A DNA stretch of 64,000 nucleotides from Halomicrobium zhouii (GCF_900114435.1 NZ_FOZK01000001.1:992001-1056000); one strand, 5' to 3'. Counted from the stretch's first letter, positions 15,940 through 24,761 are shown. Notes: generated by a model from the sequence alone, not told the origin. Made by a program: numbers and translations.

Positions 15940-16671
15940 TCAGTCGTCGTCGCCGATCTTCTCCCGCGGTTCCACGTTCTCCAGCGTCGGCAGTTCGCGC
16001 TCGCCGGGCGTCGTCGCCCATTCGGCCGCATTCGCGAGCACCTGCTGAATCTCGTCGTCGTGGTAAATCGGGTGGGTCTCGTGACCCGGCCGGAAGAAGA
16101 ATATCTTCCCCCTGCCGCGCTGCCAGCAACAGCCAGAGCGGAACACCTCGCCGCCCTCGAACCAGGAGGTGAAGACGACCGAATCCGGCGTCGGCACGTC
16201 GAACGGTTCGCCGTACATCTCCGTCGGCTCCAGTTCGATGCACTCGTCGATGCCGTCGGCGATGGGGTGAGTCGGCTCGGTCACCCACAGGCGCTCGCGC
16301 TCGTCCGCCTCCCGCCACTTCAGCGTGCCCGTCGTCCCCAGCAGCGAGCGGAACACCTTCGAGAGGACGGCCGAGTGGAGGACGATCAGCCCCATCCCGC
16401 TCCTGACTGCGTCAGCGACTCGTTCGGCAACTGCGTCCTCGACCTCGTCCTGGGCGATGTGACTCCACCAGACGAGGACGTCGGTCTCCGCGAGGACGGC
16501 CTCGGTCAGGCCGTGTTCGGGCTCCTGGAGGGTCGCCGTCGCCGTCTCGAACCCGCGGTCGGCGAGCGCGTCGGCGATCGTTCCGTGGATACCGTCGGGA
16601 TAGAGGTCGGCGACGGCGTCGTCTTCCCGCTCGTGGACGAACTCGTTCCAGACGGTGACTGTCGGTGCCAT
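15940..16671 (-). CDS. ThuA-like domain protein (glutamine-amidotransferase-like fold)
   Basis: A 243-residue protein of the ThuA (trehalose utilisation) family. It begins [10 protein letters not shown] and has the ordered motifs [13 protein letters not shown] (about 85-98), [14 protein letters not shown] (about 113-126), TLKWRE, HPIADGI and [14 protein letters not shown] (about 190-205). ThuA and relatives act with Gfo/Idh-type dehydrogenases on 3-keto sugars in bacteria. That role is inferred here from the convergent oxidoreductase; the biochemical activity in archaea is not settled. No signal peptide, so cytoplasmic. Confidence 0.88.
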   Translation of the reverse strand: MAPTVTVWNEFVHEREDDAVADLYPDGIHGTIADALADRGFETATATLQEPEHGLTEAVLAETDVLVWWSHIAQDEVEDAVAERVADAVRSGMGLIVLHSAVLSKVFRSLLGTTGTLKWREADERERLWVTEPTHPIADGIDECIELEPTEMYGEPFDVPTPDSVVFTSWFEGGEVFRSGCCWQRGRGKIFFFRPGHETHPIYHDDEIQQVLANAAEWATTPGERELPTLENVEPREKIGDDD

Positions 16672-16801
16672 GCGTGAGGGTGGGCGCTGTCCTCAAAACG
16701 GGTTCCCGTAGCGGCAACTTACGGCGACGGCGGCGTGGCGGGACCAGAAGGCGGGCGGCGACGGCGCGCCCGCCAGACGGGGGCGGCCCGCGACCCGCCC
16801 G

Positions 16802-17158
16802 TTACTCCAGTTCGTAGCTCCCCTTCGAGTCCCAGATCTCGCCCATGAGGTCGGCGAACGCCGCGGTCCGGACGGGGTAGCCGTCTGGGTTCTCCCGGTC
16901 GAGGGGTTCCTCGGCCATCTTCTCGACGAACGTCTCGTTGTAGTCCAGGTCGTCGATGGTCTCGCGGACGTCGAACGTGATCGTCCCGTCCTCGTCGGTC
17001 TGGAGCCAGCCCGCGGCCTGGGCCTCCTCGTCGTACTCCAGCGTGTAGCTCTCCCCCAGAATCTCGCAGACGTCGTCCATCGACCCGATCTCCAGGTCGC
17101 CCTCGCCGGCCTCGATGTAGAGGGTCCCGTCGTCGATGCGCGTGTCGTAGCGTTGCAT
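16802..17158 (-). CDS. Conserved-looking acidic protein of unknown function
   Basis: A 118-residue soluble, strongly acidic protein with typical haloarchaeal composition, so very likely a real gene, but I do not recognise the family. It begins with a beta-rich segment (YDTRIDDGTLYIEAGEGDLEIGS region, residues 4-26) and ends with an alpha-helical part about 65-112. No Cys, signal peptide or membrane helix. It sits between a ThuA-like gene and an SMC-like gene on the same strand, 76 bases downstream of the latter; co-transcription is possible. Confidence 0.75.
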   Translation of the reverse strand: MQRYDTRIDDGTLYIEAGEGDLEIGSMDDVCEILGESYTLEYDEEAQAAGWLQTDEDGTITFDVRETIDDLDYNETFVEKMAEEPLDRENPDGYPVRTAAFADLMGEIWDSKGSYELE

Positions 17159-17234
17159 ACGTGGTGTGGGGGATCGATCGAGTAAGGGAGTGTCGATTAC
17201 GTTCGACGAGGAATACAGGGGACGACCGACTCTC

Positions 17235-19178
17235 TCAGATGTCCGTGATGCGGGTGTAGTCGTCGTCGAGCGCCTGGGCGTCCTCGGGGAGGAGCGCGAC
17301 GACGAGATAGGAGGCGTACTCCGAGAGGTAGTCGACCAGCGCGGCGATGCGGTCGGAGTCGATGGCCTCCAGCGAGTCCAGCAGCATGAAGGGGACCTCC
17401 TCGTGGACGTCGTGGACCAGGTAGCCCGCCAGCGCGAAGACGAGGCCGGTCACCTCCCGTTCGGACTCCGAGAGGTGCGCGACGGTGTCCTCGTAGGCCG
17501 CCCCGCTCTCGGTGCTCCGGACGACGTGGAGCTCGAACACCGTCGTCGTCACCTTCTCCCGTCCCTGGCGGACGGTCTGTTCGAGCCGTTCGATCCAGAT
17601 GCGCTCGAGGTTGTCGTAGCCGAGCACGTCGAGGATCGCCTCCATGTGGGTGTTGAACTGCTCGACGGCGTCGGCCTCGATCTGGTCGATCCGGGTGCGA
17701 CACTCCTCGAGTTCGTCGAGCAGCGCTTCCCGTTCCTCGCGCAACTCGTCCTCGCGGGCGATGGCCTCCTCGATGGACTCGATCTCCCCGGAGACGTCCT
17801 CGAGGTCGGACTCCAGGCGGTCGAGTTCGAACTCGAGCTGGTTGGCCTCCTTGTGGAGGTCGAGCACCTCGCTGAAGTCGTCGGATTCGAGCTTCTCGAC
17901 CTCGGTTTCGAGCGACTCGACGTCGTCTGTCAGCGCCGACTTCTCCGTTCGGAGTTCGTCGAGGCGCTCGCGGCGGCTCTCGATCTCCGAGTCGACGTCG
18001 TCGAGCCGGCGTTCGAGCTTCGTCCGCTGCTCCTGCTGTCGTTCGGCCTCGCGCTGTTCTGACTGCAGTTCCTCGAGGCGGTCCTCGATGTCGCTCGTCT
18101 CGCCGAGTTTGGTCTCGCGCAGCGACCGTAGCGATTCGAGCGTCGAGTCGATCTGGTCGGCCGTCACCTCGGAGCCGCAGGTCCAGCAGACGACCTCGTC
18201 GTCCTCGACCAGTCTGGCGGTGACGTCCGAGTCCCCGTCCTCGACCAGTTCGTCGAGGACGCCCTCGCCCTCGTCGTCGAGCATCTCCTCGTTGAACTGG
18301 ATCGCGCTCTGGAGGTCCTGTATCTCCCGTTCGACGGTCTGCTTCTGTTTCCGGAGGCGGTCGATCTCCGCGTCCAGGTCCGCGTGGTCGCCCATCGGCG
18401 CCTCGGGGAGGTCGGCCAGTTCCTCCGCCAGGTCGTTGCGCTCCTGTTTCAGCGACGTGATGCTGTCGTCGGTGGACTCGATCTCGTAGCGAACCTGTTC
18501 GAGGTTGCTCCGGGTGTCACGTAGCTCGTCGAGTTTCTCCTCGAACTGGGCCTTCTCGTTGCGGGTCTCCTCGATGCTGGCGCTGGAGGCTTCGATCTCT
18601 TCTTCCTTGGCCTCCAGTTCGTCGCGCTTCTCGGCGATGTCGTCTCGCAACGCGGTGCGGCGCTGTTCGAGGGTGGGCAACTCCTGTTTGAGCGAGCCGA
18701 TGTCGGCGAGGTCGTCGTTTATCGACTCCTTCTCGTCCTCGAGGCGACTGATCTCCTCGCGGATGGCGTCGATGTCGACCGGCCGCATGATGATCTCCCG
18801 GAGGTCCTCGGCCCTGGCGACGGCCCGGCGCGCCTCGTTCGCCTCGAGGAGGAAGGCGAACAGATCCGCGACGGTGGCGTCGTCGAGGTAGCCGTTCCCG
18901 GAGAAGGAGACGTGGCCGTTCGTCCGCTGCAGGCTGCGTTCGTACGTCTCTTCGCCGAGCTCGAGTTGCACGTCTCCGGTGTCGGCGTCGCCCTTGAGCG
19001 ACGCGTTCGTGCTGCCGAGCGCCGCCTGTATCGCCTGGAGAAACGACGTCCTGTTCGTGGCGTTCTTCCCCGCGAGCACCGTCACGCCGGGTGGAACGTC
19101 GACAGAGGTCTCGTCGATCCCCCCGATCTTCTCGACCTGGAACCGGGCGAGCTGGTCAGCGTGCTGTGTCGTCGTCAT
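17235..19178 (-). CDS. Archaea-specific SMC-related protein (Sph-like)
   Basis: A 647-residue ATPase of the SMC/Rad50 type. The Walker A-like loop is at about 36-45 (AGKNATNRTS, with Asn/Arg where Rad50 has the usual GKS), followed by a long coiled coil about 138-310. A zinc-hook-like CWTC (C331, C334) stands at the hinge, then a returning coiled coil about 345-500. The C-terminal ATPase half has signature LSESEREVTGLVF and Walker B VPFMLLDSLEAID. Such proteins (Sph/ASRP) occur beside rdfA, and Sph3 with RdfA has been tied to cell-shape control in Haloferax volcanii. rdfA lies directly upstream on the same strand, 119 bases away. That gap holds a TATA-like ACTTATTAG near 19205, so this gene may also have its own promoter. 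Confidence 0.9.
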   Translation of the reverse strand: MTTTQHADQLARFQVEKIGGIDETSVDVPPGVTVLAGKNATNRTSFLQAIQAALGSTNASLKGDADTGDVQLELGEETYERSLQRTNGHVSFSGNGYLDDATVADLFAFLLEANEARRAVARAEDLREIIMRPVDIDAIREEISRLEDEKESINDDLADIGSLKQELPTLEQRRTALRDDIAEKRDELEAKEEEIEASSASIEETRNEKAQFEEKLDELRDTRSNLEQVRYEIESTDDSITSLKQERNDLAEELADLPEAPMGDHADLDAEIDRLRKQKQTVEREIQDLQSAIQFNEEMLDDEGEGVLDELVEDGDSDVTARLVEDDEVVCWTCGSEVTADQIDSTLESLRSLRETKLGETSDIEDRLEELQSEQREAERQQEQRTKLERRLDDVDSEIESRRERLDELRTEKSALTDDVESLETEVEKLESDDFSEVLDLHKEANQLEFELDRLESDLEDVSGEIESIEEAIAREDELREEREALLDELEECRTRIDQIEADAVEQFNTHMEAILDVLGYDNLERIWIERLEQTVRQGREKVTTTVFELHVVRSTESGAAYEDTVAHLSESEREVTGLVFALAGYLVHDVHEEVPFMLLDSLEAIDSDRIAALVDYLSEYASYLVVALLPEDAQALDDDYTRITDI

Positions 19179-19297
19179 TGATAGTCGGGTAGGAACGTCT
19201 ATCTCTAATAAGTATTCATCTTTCTGTCCGTCTGGGACGTATCTGTCGGCCCCGGTTCGAAGCCGTGGCCCACGGATCTGTCCCCCGTCGAAAGTAC

Positions 19298-19951
19298 TCA
19301 GTCGTCGACCTGCGCCGTCTCGACGTCGTCGTCGCAGTCACAGCCGCCGCGTTCGAGCAACTCGGCGACGGTGTACTGCGAACCACACTTCTCACAGAGC
19401 ACGTCGACGGTGACGAACAGTCGGAACTCGTCGAGGGTGATCCGGTCTGTCTCCCGGAGCTGGTTCAGGTTCGTCTCGCAGACCGAGGAGAGTCGCGAAC
19501 TCAGTCGCTCGATGCTGTCGGCGGTGCGCTCCAGTCGGTCCTCGTCGCTGGCCCCTTCGTACTCGGCCCCGCGCTCGTTCTGGAGGTACGACCGGATGGC
19601 CTGGTAGGTGACGAAGTCGCGTTCGAGCTGTTCGACGTCGATGCCGTTGCGTTCGAGCCGGCTGCGGGCCTCCGTCCGGGTCCCCGACGTGACGTCTTCG
19701 GCGGTCAACAGCCGGAAGATGTTGTCGACTTCCCCGTCGAGCGTGGACATGCCGGCGTCGCTCATCGCCGCCGCCAGCAGCCGCCGGTTGAACTCTTCTG
19801 CGAGGTCACGGAGGCTCTTTCGCTCCGTGCCGTCGTCGGTCCAGGCCGCCTCCAGTTCCCCGCCGTACTCCGGTCCCAGGTCGTAGCCCTCGATCAGTCG
19901 GCCCACCTTCGTCTGCGTGGCCCCGCCGGTGCTTCCGTTACCCGATGCCAT
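19298..19951 (-). CDS. rdfA: Rod-determining factor RdfA family protein
   Basis: A 217-residue cytoplasmic protein matching the haloarchaeal RdfA family: N-terminal TKVGRLIEGYDLGPEYGGELEAAW region (about 14-37), helical middle with SLRDLAEEFNRRLL, and a C-terminal zinc ribbon-like cluster LCEKCG...CDC. RdfA is needed for rod formation in Haloferax volcanii. Its gene neighbours an SMC-like gene there, as it does here, which strengthens the call. Whether it shapes cells in this organism is inference. TTAACTTTATG at 19984-19994 is a minus-strand TATA candidate upstream of the ATG at 19951. Confidence 0.85.
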   Translation of the reverse strand: MASGNGSTGGATQTKVGRLIEGYDLGPEYGGELEAAWTDDGTERKSLRDLAEEFNRRLLAAAMSDAGMSTLDGEVDNIFRLLTAEDVTSGTRTEARSRLERNGIDVEQLERDFVTYQAIRSYLQNERGAEYEGASDEDRLERTADSIERLSSRLSSVCETNLNQLRETDRITLDEFRLFVTVDVLCEKCGSQYTVAELLERGGCDCDDDVETAQVDD

Positions 19952-20425
19952 TTACTTGCCTTCGAGTACCGGACCGTCGTACCTTAACTTTATGATGCCC
20001 CGCTCGTACCGCACCGACGCCGCGCCTTCCCGCAGATTGGATAACATGCATACGTCTGTTATCGACCGGTGGGCCTCCCCGCTCGCGACCGAGAACGGAC
20101 TGCCGATAATCATGTCAGGTACCCGTTTGCTCCTGCGTCCTATACGACAGTTGTCTGCATTTCGAACTGGTGATCGACGATGCCGTTCGCGCTAACCGGG
20201 GCTCCCTGTCTCGTATCGTTTCCCGGATCGGCGACGGACGACCCGGTCTTAGATACGACGCCCTACGCGCACCGGCGCCACCGAAGCCGACACGAACCGA
20301 TGCCACCGAAGCCGACACGAACCGATGCCACCGGCGAGTCCAGCGGTCACGATGCCACTAGGTGACAGAAGCAGATGATATACTCGAATCTTACAATTCT
20401 CGAACCTGGCCGGGCAACGCGGCCG
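19952..20425. other. Intergenic region with 25-bp direct repeat
   Basis: No gene seen. A 25-base direct repeat occurs twice in tandem at about 20280-20330 (unit begins CCGAAGCCGACACGAACCGA). The part nearest rdfA is AT-richer and probably holds its promoter. Confidence 0.5.
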
Positions 20426-20860
20426 TCACTCGATGTCGATGGAGTGACCCGTCGAGTCGGGAGCGGCCTTCGGGATGGTCACCGAGAGGACGCCCTGTTC
20501 GAGCGTGGCCGTGACGTCGTCGGCGTCGACGGGTTCGGGCAGGCGGACGCGACGGGAGATCGACTTACTGGTCCGCTCCTGGTGGACGAACTCCCCGTCC
20601 TCAGTCGATACCTCGTCGCTCCGGGCCGCGTCGAGGTGGAGGGTCTGGTCCACGACGCGGAAGTCGACGTCGTCGGGTTCGAACCCGGGGAGGTCCGCCC
20701 GTACGTCGAACGCGTCGCCGCGGTCGACCACGTCGATGGAGGAGGCGCCGGACAGTTGCTGGGGATTCAGCCCGCCCCACTGCCGAGAGGCGTCCTCGAA
20801 CTGCTCGCCCATCCGGTCGATCAGTCGCTCGATGTCGTCGAACGGCGTGCGTCGAGACAT
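20426..20860 (-). CDS. Hsp20/alpha-crystallin small heat-shock protein
   Basis: A 144-residue small heat-shock protein that should hold unfolding proteins in the cytoplasm. The alpha-crystallin domain covers about 40-140: DVVDRGDAFDVRADLPGFEPDDVDFRV (about 43-69), a loop with charged residues, SISRRVRLPEPVDADDV, and the conserved LEQGVLSVTIPK. The N-terminal arm has amphipathic helices; the C-terminal I-x-I is represented by HSIDIE. Length is normal for archaeal Hsp20. It is transcribed alone. Confidence 0.92.
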   Translation of the reverse strand: MSRRTPFDDIERLIDRMGEQFEDASRQWGGLNPQQLSGASSIDVVDRGDAFDVRADLPGFEPDDVDFRVVDQTLHLDAARSDEVSTEDGEFVHQERTSKSISRRVRLPEPVDADDVTATLEQGVLSVTIPKAAPDSTGHSIDIE

Positions 20861-21190
20861 ACCCGTACTCGGGTCCGGTCGACCTTTGTTACGTCGCCGT
20901 TACGCGATTGTCCGTCCGCCCGTCCACCCGACGCTGTCACGAGCGAGCGTCCGCCCGGGAGAGCCGACGACCGCCCGAGAACACGCTCCAACGGGCCGGT
21001 CGCGACGGGCAAAGCACGTGTTACTCCACGGCAAGCAGGGCTGAACCTCGGCACGGCGACAGGTCGGGCACGGGTCTGGCCGTCCGGTCGCTCGTTGCTC
21101 CCACTGTCAGGTCGACCGCCCGCCGCGGACAGGTGACTTCCACGTCACTGGCCCGTTTTTCCGTCTCGGGAGCGTAGACGAGACCGACCA
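20861..21190. other. Divergent intergenic region (Hsp20 / VOC protein)
   Basis: Carries the promoters of both flanking genes by position. No clear TATA box on the plus side, no RNA gene and no small gene recognised. Confidence 0.35.
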
Positions 21191-21820
21191 ATGACCACAG
21201 ACCCATCGACGGACGAGGCACCGGTCACCGCGACGCCCCCCGAGTCGGCGTTCCGGACGACCGGACTCGACCACGTCACGCTCGTCGGCAGCAACGAGGC
21301 GGAGACCATCGAGTTCTACCGCGACGTCCTCGGCATGCCGTTGGTGCTCAGGCAGCCGAACCTGGACCAGCCGGAGGTCACCCACCTCTTCTTCGACACC
21401 GGTGACGGCCGCATCCTCACGTTCTTCGTCGAGGACGACCGGGACTCGAGCCGCCAGCCGCTCCGGACCCCCGTCGGCGGCGTCCACCACGTCGCCTTCA
21501 CGGTCGACCCCGAGCGCTTCGACGAGGTGAAATCGGGCCTCTCCGAGAACGGCTACCAGTTCAACGAGTTCGATCGGGGCATCTTCCACTCGCTGTACAC
21601 CCGCGACCACAACGGGCTCACCCTCGAGTTCGCCACCGACAAGTACGAGATCCCGGACGACCGCCGCGGCGAGGTGCTCGCGCTCGCCCACGCGAAGCGC
21701 GTTGACGACGGCGCCGAGTACGCGAAGGCCGAGCACCTCGAAGCCGCGCTTTCCGAACTCGGCCTGGACAGCGAGGCGGTCGACCTCGGCGACGCCGCGA
21801 CGGGCGCGGGGGTGGAGTGA
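21191..21820 (+). CDS. VOC-family protein (glyoxalase / extradiol dioxygenase-like)
   Basis: A 209-residue vicinal oxygen chelate protein. Paired beta-alpha-beta-beta-beta modules are visible: LDHVTLVGSNEAETIEFYRDVLGM (about 26-49) and GVHHVAFTVDPERFDEV (about 98-114), with the C-terminal LTLEFAT. The metal-site residues expected for the fold are present: His in LDHV, His in GVHHV and Glu in LTLEFA. Its stop overlaps the region of the next start (TGA then ATG one base on), so it is in an operon with a carboxylesterase. In Bacillus the same pair (MhqO/MhqE dioxygenase and MhqD esterase) detoxifies quinones. A quinone or catechol substrate is therefore a guess from context. Confidence 0.85.
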   Translation: MTTDPSTDEAPVTATPPESAFRTTGLDHVTLVGSNEAETIEFYRDVLGMPLVLRQPNLDQPEVTHLFFDTGDGRILTFFVEDDRDSSRQPLRTPVGGVHHVAFTVDPERFDEVKSGLSENGYQFNEFDRGIFHSLYTRDHNGLTLEFATDKYEIPDDRRGEVLALAHAKRVDDGAEYAKAEHLEAALSELGLDSEAVDLGDAATGAGVE

Positions 21821-21821
21821 G

Positions 21822-22463
21822 ATGAGCGACGCCATCCACGCCGACCAGCCGACCCGGACCGCCGGCGCCCCGCTGGACGAGGCCGACGCCGCCGTCGTCA
21901 TGTTCCACGGCCGCGGTGCGACGGCCCAGAGCGTCCTCTCGTTCGGCGGGGAGTTCGACCACGACGGCGTCGCCTACGTCGCGCCCCAGGCCGCCCGCAA
22001 CACCTGGTACCCCCAGTCGTTCATGGCCCCGATGGAGCAGAACGAACCGTGGCTCTCCGCCGCGCTGGACCGCGCCGACCAGGCCGTCGCGGACGTCGAA
22101 GAGGCGGGTGTCCCCGCCGACCGAATCGTCCTGCTCGGGTTCTCCCAGGGTGCGTGCCTGGCCTCGGAGACGGTCGCGCGCAACGCCCGCCGCTACGGTG
22201 GTCTAACCGTCCTCTCCGGCGGCCTCATTGGCCCCGAGGGGACCCCCCGCGACTACGAGGGCTCGCTCGACGAGACCCCGGTGTTCATCGGCTGTAGCGA
22301 CCAAGACCCGCACATCCCGCTGGAGCGCGTCCACGAGACTGCGGAGGTGCTGGACGACCTCGGCGGGGACGTCGACGAGCGCATCTACGAGGGCATGGGC
22401 CACACCGTCAACGAGGACGAACTGGCGGCCGTGGACGAGATTATCGGTGATCTGGTGAACTGA
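21822..22463 (+). CDS. Phospholipase/carboxylesterase family alpha/beta hydrolase
   Basis: A 213-residue serine hydrolase. The oxyanion region is VVMFHGRGAT (about 24-33), the nucleophile elbow GFSQGA has Ser near residue 110, an acid Asp is in GCSDQDPHIP (about 160-169), and the catalytic His is in EGMGHTVNEDE near 192. This is the compact esterase fold of the phospholipase/carboxylesterase family. Start ATG at 21822 lies one base after the stop of the VOC gene, so translation is coupled. The pairing mirrors MhqD with MhqO in firmicutes; the native ester is unknown. Confidence 0.88.
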   Translation: MSDAIHADQPTRTAGAPLDEADAAVVMFHGRGATAQSVLSFGGEFDHDGVAYVAPQAARNTWYPQSFMAPMEQNEPWLSAALDRADQAVADVEEAGVPADRIVLLGFSQGACLASETVARNARRYGGLTVLSGGLIGPEGTPRDYEGSLDETPVFIGCSDQDPHIPLERVHETAEVLDDLGGDVDERIYEGMGHTVNEDELAAVDEIIGDLVN

Positions 22464-22654
22464 GTCTGGGCCTGTCGGTACGTTCCGCTGTTTCCCGTTT
22501 CTGGGGGACCCAAACTCCTTTCTCCGCTACCTTCAGATAGCGAGAGAATTTCGCCGTTCACGGCACGGGGGATGTCACTTCTCTGATCGATACAGTGTGT
22601 AGAGGTCTCGTTTGGTCGGTCTCGAACTGGTGACGTGGCTGGAGACGACACTAC
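22464..22654. other. Spacer before composite repeat
   Basis: No gene recognised; lower GC than the flanking genes. It ends where the first arm of the composite repeat begins. Confidence 0.35.
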
Positions 22655-23047
22655 CTCGAAAGCCCTCGGCGCGCTCGACTCGTGCGAACCCACTGCGCGC
22701 GCTCGTTCCTCGCGTGCTTGCGGGTTCGGACGTCGTCGAGCCCGCCTCGCCCTTTCATTCCGCCAGGATCAGCCTCGCTCGCGCGATAAAACGCGCTCGC
22801 GATTAGGGCCACCACTCCTCCCCGGTCGCGCCGCGTCCGCGGCGCGACACGCGTCCCTTCCGCAACCGCGCGGCGGTCGGCCGGGAGCGCGTTTCATCGC
22901 GCGACCAGGGGGAGGGCAGGGCTGCGGTCCCTGGAGGACTGAAAGGGCGAGGCGGGCTCGGGGAAGCCGGGCGATGCAAGGACCGCAGCCGAAGGCGAGG
23001 ACCGCAGCGAGCCCCGCGACCCGAGCGCGCCGAGGGCTTTCTGGTTC
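22655..23047 (-). repeat. Composite structured repeat, locus 1 (two inverted hairpin elements around a hairpin core)
   Basis: Two about 115-base elements lie in opposite orientation: 22655-22767 (minus) and 22929-23047 (plus). Each starts with GAAAGGGCGAG and ends with GAGGGCTTTC when read in its own direction, and each can fold into a long hairpin. The spacer holds GCGCG-ATGAAA-CGCGC-type hairpins and a perfect 10-bp stem with 2-base loop at 22826-22847. The same composite recurs inverted at 42946-43519. No protein is encoded. The family is not one I recognise; a transcribed RNA or a MITE-like element are both possible. Confidence 0.8.
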
Positions 23048-23441
23048 TTGCTGTCGGTGTTCATTTCACCAACACAACCGAGAACCACCCGTTCCATAAA
23101 CAGAGACACCCAACAGTCGAATCTCACACTCGAAGACCACTCCGGGACACGCGATACGAACCGTTCGGATGGGATCAATAGCACTCCGGATCCCTCATAG
23201 CAAGCGACTCCACCTGTGGGTCCCTCTCCTCACTCGCTCGTCCCCGAGAGGTGAACCATCGCCGTCACTACCACTGAGTCACCGCAGGCTGTCAGATCCA
23301 TCGGCCCGGTCCCGCTCATTTTTCGAAAGCACTGAAAACCGAACCGGAGCGACGTCGAGCGTCGGCGTCCGAATTGCGGCAGCTGAAAGTTCGTGGGCCG
23401 TGACCGGCCCACGCGAAACCGTTCGGTTCGGACGCTCGCGG
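23048..23441. other. Intergenic region downstream of BGTF protein
   Basis: No gene seen. The part 23048-23220 has lower GC than the genes around it. Open frames here lack initiation context and haloarchaeal composition. Confidence 0.35.
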
Positions 23442-24569
23442 TCAGGAACGCTGGATGGAGAGCGCCCCGATGTCGTCGGGACCACCGTCTGCAGACGATC
23501 CGCGGTACACGGCGAGGTCGTACGTGGCGGGCGAGAGCGGCCCGTCGACGTCGGTTTCGCTGGTGATGGTGACCGAGTCACCGTCGTCGCGGACCATCAT
23601 CGTCGGGGCCGACTCGTTCCCTGCGGCCGTGGGGTCGAGCACGAAGACGACGCGGCCGTCGCCGTTCTCGTCGCGCGCGGTCGCGTTGATCTGGTAGTTG
23701 ACGTCGTCCTCGTCGCCGACGCTGAGCGTCGCGGCGTCGGCGTCGCCGACGGCGACCGCGATCTCGGCCGTCCCGTTCTCCTGGGCGACGGGCACGTCTT
23801 CTTCGAGACCGAACTCCGAGGGCGGGGTCCCCTCACCGGCGCTCGACGATTCACAGTTCTCCTCGCACGGCTCTATCCGGGCCTCGGCCTCTGTCAGTTC
23901 CTCGTCGTCGTGCGAGACGGTCAGCGTGGCGTTCGCCGTTTCGGAGACGAAAGACGTGTCCATCGTCACGGCGAAGGAGCCATTCTCCGTGACGTTCGTG
24001 CGCTCCCGCAGCAGGAACGGGCTCGTCGCGTCCGTGGACTCCAGCGTGAGTTCCAGTTCCGTCCCCGGCTCCAGGTCGCTCTGGCCGGAAATCTTCGACG
24101 CTGTCCCCGAGACGAGGGTCAGCCGCTCCCCGTCGTGGTCGACGGTCGTCCCCGACTGTGGCTCGTCGGTCTCGGTGGCAGCTTCGCAGTCGTCGTCACA
24201 GGGGACGACGGCGACGGTCTCGCTGGCCAGGACGCTGTCGTTGTGGCGGACCGTGAGGTTACCGGTCGCACCAGCGGCGACACCGCCGAGGTTCAGCGTC
24301 GTCGAGAACGACCCGTTCTCGGCGACCGTCGCCTCCTTGGTCTGCAGGAAGGGGTTGCTCGCGTCGGTAGAGGTGAGGCGAACGTCGAGGGTGGTTCCCG
24401 CGTCGAGGTCGGTCTGGCCGCTCACCGCCTGTCCGGGAGCGGCGGCCAGCGTCACGTTCTCGCCGTCGTGGTCGATGGTGGTCCCACCGTCGGACGCGAG
24501 GGTCACGGCCGTCACCGCGAGCGCGGCCGCGACCAGGACGGCGCCGGCCACCACCGCCAGGCGTTTCAT
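23442..24569 (-). CDS. BGTF-domain cell-surface protein, copy 1
   Basis: A 375-residue exported protein. A Sec-type signal peptide (MKRLAVVAGAVLVAAALAVT) is followed by two beta-sandwich repeats of about 110 residues (about 30-135 and 142-245). Each begins with a TTxDHDGExxTL motif and carries FL..xE..V.ENGSF. and CxxxC pairs (PCDDDC, PCEENC). The C-terminal BGTF surface domain follows about 250-375 (VAVGDADAATLSVGDEDDVNYQINATARDENGDG region). It ends without a membrane anchor, unlike its 545-residue paralogue. BGTF domains occur in haloarchaeal surface and S-layer-type proteins; no enzymatic role is known. It is divergent from the subtilisin gene, and a shared palindrome lies between them. 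Confidence 0.82.
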   Translation of the reverse strand: MKRLAVVAGAVLVAAALAVTAVTLASDGGTTIDHDGENVTLAAAPGQAVSGQTDLDAGTTLDVRLTSTDASNPFLQTKEATVAENGSFSTTLNLGGVAAGATGNLTVRHNDSVLASETVAVVPCDDDCEAATETDEPQSGTTVDHDGERLTLVSGTASKISGQSDLEPGTELELTLESTDATSPFLLRERTNVTENGSFAVTMDTSFVSETANATLTVSHDDEELTEAEARIEPCEENCESSSAGEGTPPSEFGLEEDVPVAQENGTAEIAVAVGDADAATLSVGDEDDVNYQINATARDENGDGRVVFVLDPTAAGNESAPTMMVRDDGDSVTITSETDVDGPLSPATYDLAVYRGSSADGGPDDIGALSIQRS

Positions 24570-24685
24570 CTGTCCACCTCCGGGCGGGGTGTACTCGTCA
24601 GGCGATGCGAGCTAGCAGGGCGGTCGGCCGGGGCGGCCCCGGCTGGAGGGATGGCTGTCATGCCAGTCGACGGGTCGGGGTCTGG

Positions 24686-24693
24686 ACTAGTAT
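24686..24693 (-). promoter_or_regulatory. TATA-like box for BGTF copy 1
   Basis: ATACTAGT on the minus strand, 13 bases downstream of the palindrome at 24707-24721. The same palindrome-to-TATA spacing is seen at the wHTH regulator and BGTF copy 2. It implies a leader of roughly 90 bases before the ATG at 24569. Confidence 0.5.
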
Positions 24694-24706
24694 CCCCGGC
24701 GATAGC

Positions 24707-24721
24707 TTAAATCGCGATTTA
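24707..24721. promoter_or_regulatory. Palindromic operator candidate, site 1
   Basis: TTAAATCGCGATTTA contains the perfect 14-base palindrome TAAATCGCGATTTA (24708-24721), in the divergent promoter region of BGTF copy 1 and the subtilisin. Its core AATCGCGATT is shared with site 3 at 28449-28466. Confidence 0.7.
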
Positions 24722-24761
24722 CGTGGCGTCCCGTCCGGCAGCGTTTTTGTCCACGTGGTCG

